Shown: positions 6,450 to 10,329 of the stretch, one piece after another
How the letters are laid out: the number at the start of each line of letters is the position of its first letter
Numbering within the stretch: position 1 is the stretch's first letter
Assembly: GCA_021780625.1 (NCBI GenBank)
Contig: JAJXYI010000669.1
Span: forward strand, 1-10,329
DNA length: 10,329 nt
Source: a bacterium
GTDB lineage: Bacteria > Verrucomicrobiota > Verrucomicrobiae > Opitutales > Opitutaceae
Reading direction: 5' to 3'
Notes under the pieces: model-generated
What the model was told of the DNA's origin: nothing
What the model saw: only the letters and a program-made list of their open reading frames with translations
Database searches by the model: none
Translations under genes and position numbers: made by a program

Positions 6450-7538
6450 ATGTCTCAGAAGTTTGTAGTCATCATTGCCGGTGGACGCGGTGAGCGGTTC
6501 TGGCCCCAGAGCCGGACGGCCCGTCCGAAACACCTCCTGCCGATCGTCGGCGACAAGCCCATGCTCTCCCAGACGCTCGATCGCGTGCGCGCGGTCGTGC
6601 CGGCGGAGAACACCTTTGTCATCACCAGTGCGAGCCAGGAACAGGCCGTGCGCGAGGTGTGCGCGAGCCTCCCCGATGCGAATATCGTCGCCGAGCCGGT
6701 CGGCCGCGACACCGCTGCGGCGGTGGCCCTGGCGGCCGCCGTCGTCGGCAGCCGGGATCCCAACGGCGTATTCGCGGTGTTGCCTGCCGACCACGTGATC
6801 CAGGACCGCCGTTCGTATCAGGCCGACCTGCGTGCGGCGTTCGCGGCGGCGACGGCCGAGGGGGTGATGGTGACGATCGGGATTCGACCCACGGAGCCTG
6901 CGACGGGGTTTGGATACATCCGACGCGGCGTGTCGTGGCGCGCCTTCAACCGGCGCATGTTCTATTATGCGAGCCGGTTCGTGGAGAAACCCAACCTGGG
7001 GACGGCGAAGAGCTACCTCGAGTCGGGCGATTATCTCTGGAACGCGGGCATGTTCATCTGGCGTGTGCCGATCGTGCAGGCGGCGCTGCGCAAGCATGCG
7101 CCCGAACTGGACGAGGGCCTCGCGCCGGTGCGGCAGGCGCTCGCCCGCGGACGCAATCTCGCCCCGGTGCTGCGGCTCGTCTATCCCGGCCTCAAGCGCA
7201 TCTCGGTTGACTACGCCCTGCTCGAAAAATCCGACAACGTCGTGGTGCTGCCCTCGTCGTTCGACTGGGACGACGTGGGCGCGTGGCCGGCGGTGGCTCG
7301 CCATCTGCCCGCCGACCCGCAGGGAAATGTGATCCGCGGCCGCGCCGTCGTGGAGCACGCGGGTGGGAACATCCTGTATTCGAACGACGATCACCTGCTC
7401 GCGGTCCTGGGTGCCGACAACCTGATCGTCGTGCACACCCCTGACGCCACGCTTGTGTGCTCGAAGGAGCGAGCGCAGGAGATCAAGACCCTCCTGAAGC
7501 GCCTGGAGGCCCAGCCCGGATCGAAGCGCTGGTTCTGA
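6450..7538 (+). CDS. manC: Mannose-1-phosphate guanylyltransferase
   Basis: Makes GDP-mannose from mannose-1-phosphate and GTP, a sugar donor for polysaccharides and glycans. From ATG 6450 it is 362 aa, the length of the short form without the C-terminal phosphomannose isomerase cupin. Visible: the nucleotide-binding loop IIAGGRGERFWPQSR with PKHLLPI (about 8-32), GRDTAAAVALAA, LPADHVI, ATGFGYIRRG, FVEKPN and SGDYLWNAGMFIW, then VDYALLEKS and SFDWDDVGAW. An in-frame TTG at 6414 would add 12 residues of poor fit; ATG 6450 is preferred because the GGRGERFWP loop then starts near the N-terminus. Only a weak GGGG precedes it. It is the first gene of a compact run: ruvX begins 6 bases after its stop. 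Glucose-1-phosphate uridylyltransferase is less likely on the motifs. Confidence 0.92.
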   Translation: MSQKFVVIIAGGRGERFWPQSRTARPKHLLPIVGDKPMLSQTLDRVRAVVPAENTFVITSASQEQAVREVCASLPDANIVAEPVGRDTAAAVALAAAVVGSRDPNGVFAVLPADHVIQDRRSYQADLRAAFAAATAEGVMVTIGIRPTEPATGFGYIRRGVSWRAFNRRMFYYASRFVEKPNLGTAKSYLESGDYLWNAGMFIWRVPIVQAALRKHAPELDEGLAPVRQALARGRNLAPVLRLVYPGLKRISVDYALLEKSDNVVVLPSSFDWDDVGAWPAVARHLPADPQGNVIRGRAVVEHAGGNILYSNDDHLLAVLGADNLIVVHTPDATLVCSKERAQEIKTLLKRLEAQPGSKRWF

Positions 7539-7544
7539 CGCGCC

Positions 7545-7979
7545 ATGCGCTGCATCGGCATCGACTACGGCACGCGGCGCATCGGCCTGGCCTTTGGTGA
7601 CGACCTGGGCCTGGCCACGCCGCTGCCGGCCGCGGTCGATGCCGACCCCGCGAAGCGCTGGGAGGCGATGCTCGCCGCAATCCGTCAGAAACGCGCGACG
7701 GACCTGGTGGTCGGGTATCCGTACAACATGGACGGCTCAGCGGGTTTCAAGGCGAAGGAGGTCGACGCCTTCGCTGAGCGCCTGCGAGCGGAAACGGGAT
7801 TGCCGGTTCATTTCGTCGACGAGCGGCTCACGAGCCGCGAGGCGGAGGGATCGATTCCCGCGCGAAAACTCCGCGAGATCCGTGCGAGCGGCCTGATCGA
7901 TTCGCGGTCGGCGGCGATCATCCTGCAGGATTTCCTGTATCAGCACATCCCTCCAACCCTCCCGCCCGACGATGTCTGA
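7545..7979 (+). CDS. ruvX: Holliday junction resolvase-like RuvX/YqgF
   Basis: 144 aa RNase H-fold protein of the YqgF family, linked in other bacteria to pre-16S rRNA 5' end processing and proposed as an alternative Holliday junction resolvase. Visible: CIGIDYGTRRIGLAFGD at the N-terminus with the first catalytic Asp (residue 7), VVGYPYNMDGSAG in the middle, and VDERLTSREAE carrying the later acidic residues. The length and the start at ATG 7545 are typical, and the gene begins 6 bases after manC. Its last 8 bases overlap the start of truA, which points to translational coupling. No Shine-Dalgarno site is seen. The family call is firm; which of the two roles applies is not readable here. Confidence 0.93.
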   Translation: MRCIGIDYGTRRIGLAFGDDLGLATPLPAAVDADPAKRWEAMLAAIRQKRATDLVVGYPYNMDGSAGFKAKEVDAFAERLRAETGLPVHFVDERLTSREAEGSIPARKLREIRASGLIDSRSAAIILQDFLYQHIPPTLPPDDV

Positions 7980-8778
7980 ACAGTCCCAAGGCACGCGCGG
8001 CGCGAAGGCGGACGACGGCTCCCGGTCACGCCGCTGGGTCTGTGTCTGCGCCTACGACGGCACCCCGTTTTCCGGGTGGCAGAGCCAGAGCGGAGGGAAC
8101 GCGATCCAGGACGTGATCGAGCGACGGCTTGCGACGGTGCTGAAGGTGGCGGTGCGGATACATGCAAGTGGGCGCACCGACGCGGGCGTTCATGCGAAGG
8201 GGCAGGTGTTTCATTTCGACGCGGATTGGCGGCATGGGGCCGCGAAGCTGGCGGCTGCGTTGCGCTCGGGCCTGCCTGGGGCGATCCAGATCCGCTCCCT
8301 GCGCGAGGCGCCGGGTGGATTTCACGCGCGGTTTTCGGCGACTGGCAAGACGTACACGTATCGACTTTTTCTCGGCGATCCGGATCCGTTCACGCGGCCC
8401 TATGTCTGGGCGCTGCCGAGGAAACCGGAACTTGCCCGGATGCGCGCGGCGGCGAGCGCTCTCGTGGGGAAACATGACTTTGCTGCGTATTCGGCCTTCA
8501 ACGGGAGTGAGCGGGAAACGACGGAGCGGACTCTCCGGCGCCTGGATGTGGCGGTGCGCGGTCGAAAGGTGACGATCACTGCCGAGGCGGATGGCTTCCT
8601 CTACAAAATGGTGCGCAGCCTGGTCGGTGCGGTGGTGGCCGCGGGCGAGGGAAAGCTGAGCGTCGAACGGATTCGACAGCTCCTCGTTGAAGGGCGCCGC
8701 ACGGCCGAGGTGCAGACGGCGCCTCCCCAGGGGCTGTTTCTCGAGCGAGTGGATTACGGACGGGCGCGGGGGAACTGA
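7972..8778 (+). CDS. truA: tRNA pseudouridine(38-40) synthase TruA
   Basis: Converts uridines 38-40 of the tRNA anticodon arm to pseudouridine. 268 aa with about 20 extra polar residues at the N-terminus before RWVCVCAYDGTPFSGWQ. The catalytic aspartate is Asp70 in ASGRTDAGVHA (65-75). FHARFSATGKTYTYRL and the KHDFAAYSAFN segment follow, and the C-terminal half keeps GFLYKMVRSLVGAVV and TAPPQGLFLERVDY, all typical of TruA. The ATG overlaps the end of ruvX by 8 bases; no better start with a Shine-Dalgarno site exists nearby. It is the last gene of the manC-ruvX-truA run, and a repeat element starts within a few bases of its stop. Neither a frameshift nor a missing key residue is seen. Confidence 0.95.
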   Translation: MSEQSQGTRGAKADDGSRSRRWVCVCAYDGTPFSGWQSQSGGNAIQDVIERRLATVLKVAVRIHASGRTDAGVHAKGQVFHFDADWRHGAAKLAAALRSGLPGAIQIRSLREAPGGFHARFSATGKTYTYRLFLGDPDPFTRPYVWALPRKPELARMRAAASALVGKHDFAAYSAFNGSERETTERTLRRLDVAVRGRKVTITAEADGFLYKMVRSLVGAVVAAGEGKLSVERIRQLLVEGRRTAEVQTAPPQGLFLERVDYGRARGN

Positions 8779-8783
8779 TTTAA

Positions 8784-9210
8784 CAGGGATGGAGGGGATG
8801 GGGGTAGTGGGAGGAGCTAGAATTTAGGAGTTAGGAGCTAGGAGGAAATTAGCGGCGTTGGTCGATATGGAGTGCCTAAGGGAAAACGCTGAAACGCTGA
8901 AAAGCTAAAAGCTGAAACTGGAGTGCGGCGCTGACTGATGTGGAGTGCGGTGGCCCGACACCGCCATCGACGGGCGGGCCTGACCGCCCGCGCGGGGGAC
9001 GCCGGTTTCGGAACCCGAAACCTGCGGGCGCGAGTCAGGCCTCGCGTTCCCGCAGGCGCGGGGCGGTGCCAGGTCACCGCAGTCCACATCGGAGAGCGGA
9101 GCGGCGCCAATTTCAGCTTTTCAGCGTTTTCCTTCAGCGTCCGCATTGCACACTTCTTGCTCCTAAATTCTAGCTCCTAACTCCTCTCTCCCCATCCATT
9201 GCATCCTGCT
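8784..9210. repeat. Composite intergenic repeat, copy D (full length, longest)
   Basis: Begins about 5 bases after the truA stop. Order: outer CAGGGATGG repeats, heptad arm, linker, GCTGAAA module (8883-8917), core (8939-9088), second GCTGAAA module (9108-9141), opposite heptad arm (about 9151-9184) and a decayed outer end (to about 9210). The core ends are imperfect 27-base inverted repeats (8939-8965 with 9062-9088, four mismatches) and contain a GCGGTG / CACCGC hairpin where copy C has GCGGAATC / GATTCCGC. Open frames through this block follow the repeats and are judged non-coding. Confidence 0.88.
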
Positions 9211-9227
9211 GGCCTCAGGCTTGTTGG

Positions 9228-9253
9228 CTCCGGACCCGAATCGGGTGCCGGAG
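9228..9253. repeat. Stem-loop before the UbiA-like gene
   Basis: CTCCGG-ACCCG / CGGGT-g-CCGGAG gives an 11-base stem with one bulged G and a loop of about three bases. It lies about 57 bases before the ATG of the next gene and is not part of the repeat family. No T-run follows; it could be a decayed terminator or a leader hairpin. Confidence 0.5.
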
Positions 9254-9300
9254 AACTCACTTTCCGGCCTGCTTGAAGAAGTCTGAAATCTGGAGTTCTT

Positions 9301-9308
9301 GGGAGAGG
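9301..9308 (+). promoter_or_regulatory. Shine-Dalgarno GGGAGAGG of the UbiA-like gene
   Basis: A purine-rich GGGAGAGG ends one base before the ATG at 9310, so its GGGAG core sits about 4 bases upstream. It is the clearest ribosome-binding-site candidate in the window and supports this start. Confidence 0.5.
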
Positions 9309-9309
9309 C

Positions 9310-10200
9310 ATGGATTTAAGTGTTCCACATCATTCCGCGTCGCAGGCGGTCGTCCGAGAAGGCGACGCGGTGCGTTGGTGGGAGTGGCCGACCGTGTTGT
9401 CGCTAGACGCGCCGCTGGTGGCTGTCTGCTGGCAGGCGCTGTTTGCGCGGATGGCGGGAGTGGCTGCGGGAGTGGGGCAGGCCTTCCTGCTGGGCGCCTG
9501 CGTTTGGCTGATCTATGCGGCCGATCGGTGGATCGACGGCATCCGTTTGCGCGACGGTGAGGCAGCGACGTCGAGGCACCTCTTCTACGCACGTCACCGC
9601 TGGAAGATCCTCCCCGTGTGGCTGGCTGTATTTGTGGCGGGAAGCATTTCGGTGTGGACTGTGCTGACGGCGGCGCAGCTCCGGGCGGGCCTGGCCCTGA
9701 CCGGTCTCGCAGGCGCCTACGTCGTCATTCACCAGGGGATCCATCGCAGCCGGCTGAGTGGGGTTCCCAAGGAGGTGCTTGCCGCCTCAATCTTTGCGGC
9801 GGGCTGCGCCCTGTGTCCGGGCACCCTCGCGCTGACGCGCCATGTCGTTGGGTTCATTCCGGCCGTCGTGTTATTCGCCTGCCTCTGTTTTTCCAACATT
9901 GTGATGATCGCCTCCTGGGAAAAGGAAGTGGACCGTGCGCAGGGGAGTCCCTCGCTTGCGCTTCAGTGGCGCTCGGCTGGCGTGGCCGCGCGTTACCTGG
10001 CGCTTTTGGTGGTGGTGCTCGCACTGGGAATGTTTTTCTACGACCACGAGAACGCGCATGGGGCGTTCCTGGCGCTCGGCGCGAGCGCGCTGCTCCTGCT
10101 AGGCGTCGATGCGCTCGAGCCGCGGTTTGGCTCCCGCGCGGCGCGGGTCATCGCCGACGCTGTGCTGCTGGTTCCGCTGCTGATTTTCCTGCGCCTTTGA
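9310..10200 (+). CDS. UbiA-like polytopic membrane protein, substrate unknown
   Basis: 296 aa integral membrane protein with about seven to nine hydrophobic segments (near 28-46, 50-70, 101-120, 126-140, 155-172, 180-201, 226-243, 250-266 and 279-295). Not recognised as a named enzyme. Features that recall the UbiA prenyltransferase superfamily: YAADRWIDG (69-77), an Asp-x3-Asp motif after the second membrane helix, Arg/His-rich RHLFYARHR (89-97), VPKEVLAASIFAAG (152-165), and SNIVMIASWEKEVDRAQG (195-212), which has charged residues after a helix as in the second Asp motif. The classical NDxxDxxxD motif is not intact. Inferred role: prenyl transfer or a diverged relative with lost chemistry. 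No partner gene is visible; it stands alone between two repeat elements. ATG 9310 is supported by GGGAGAGG just upstream. Confidence 0.62.
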   Translation: MDLSVPHHSASQAVVREGDAVRWWEWPTVLSLDAPLVAVCWQALFARMAGVAAGVGQAFLLGACVWLIYAADRWIDGIRLRDGEAATSRHLFYARHRWKILPVWLAVFVAGSISVWTVLTAAQLRAGLALTGLAGAYVVIHQGIHRSRLSGVPKEVLAASIFAAGCALCPGTLALTRHVVGFIPAVVLFACLCFSNIVMIASWEKEVDRAQGSPSLALQWRSAGVAARYLALLVVVLALGMFFYDHENAHGAFLALGASALLLLGVDALEPRFGSRAARVIADAVLLVPLLIFLRL

Positions 10201-10209
10201 GCTTGGACT

Positions 10210-10329
10210 CACAGGGATGGGTGGGATGGGGGACTCCGGACGAAATTGAACAGAAGATAACGAAGGGAACGAAGAGGGGGCAGGAGTTAGAATTTAGGAG
10301 CTAGGAGCTGGAATGAGCTCAGCGGCGGC
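10210..10329. repeat. Composite intergenic repeat, copy E (cut by the window edge)
   Basis: Starts about 12 bases after the stop of the UbiA-like gene with CAGGGATGGGTGGGATGGGG (10212-10231). It carries a module not seen in the other copies, GATAACGAAGGGAACGAAG (about 10256-10274), with a 9-base period. A heptad arm in a third order follows: GGAGTTA-GAATTTA-GGAGCTA-GGAGCTG. It ends at the window edge with AGCGGCGGC, similar to the linker of copies C and D. Confidence 0.75.

Noticed and set aside
8026..8475. Open frame on the - strand inside truA
   Set aside because: Shadow of a firmly identified gene; no independent evidence.
6055..9210. Complete insertion sequence
   Set aside because: The elements have inverted ends but no transposase gene inside any copy, so at most they are non-autonomous.
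4080..10310. CRISPR array
   Set aside because: The repeats are 7- to 9-base units and inverted modules without regularly spaced 25-40 base direct repeats and unique spacers; no cas genes are present.

Overview
This window looks like chromosomal DNA from a high-GC bacterium. The house-keeping genes, the scarcity of Shine-Dalgarno sites and the style of the intergenic repeats suggest a Verrucomicrobium of the Opitutaceae type. That placement is an inference, as the window holds no rRNA or other decisive marker.

Layout from left to right on the + strand: the 3' part of a 2-oxoacid:ferredoxin oxidoreductase alpha gene (korA, cut by the window edge); its beta partner korB; a 585-base gene-free stretch full of nested repeats and hairpins; ribD (riboflavin deaminase/reductase); a short palindromic repeat; a two-gene cassette on the opposite strand (RecF/OLD-like AAA ATPase followed by a small TOPRIM/DUF4276-like protein); a repeat element; the tight cluster manC - ruvX - truA (mannose-1-phosphate guanylyltransferase, YqgF-type resolvase, tRNA pseudouridine synthase); another large repeat element; a UbiA-like polytopic membrane protein; and the start of a fifth repeat element at the right edge.

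The genes serve separate pathways: central carbon and ferredoxin metabolism, flavin synthesis, sugar nucleotides, Holliday-junction/rRNA processing and tRNA modification. Only korAB, the ATPase/TOPRIM pair and manC-ruvX-truA look like transcription units. The ATPase/TOPRIM pair resembles the two-gene logic of ATPase-plus-TOPRIM/RloB phage-defence systems and is the best candidate for an undescribed system.

The other striking content is a family of composite intergenic elements (five copies or fragments, here A to E). Full copies have outer 9-base repeats built on CAGGGATGG, then arms made of shuffled 7-base units (GGAGCTA, GAATTTA, GGAGTTA), an optional GCTGAAAA-type module, and a core of about 130-150 bases with inverted ends and internal hairpins. 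They begin 3-25 bases after stop codons in most cases, and two copies in opposite orientation flank the ATPase/TOPRIM cassette. No transposase gene is present.
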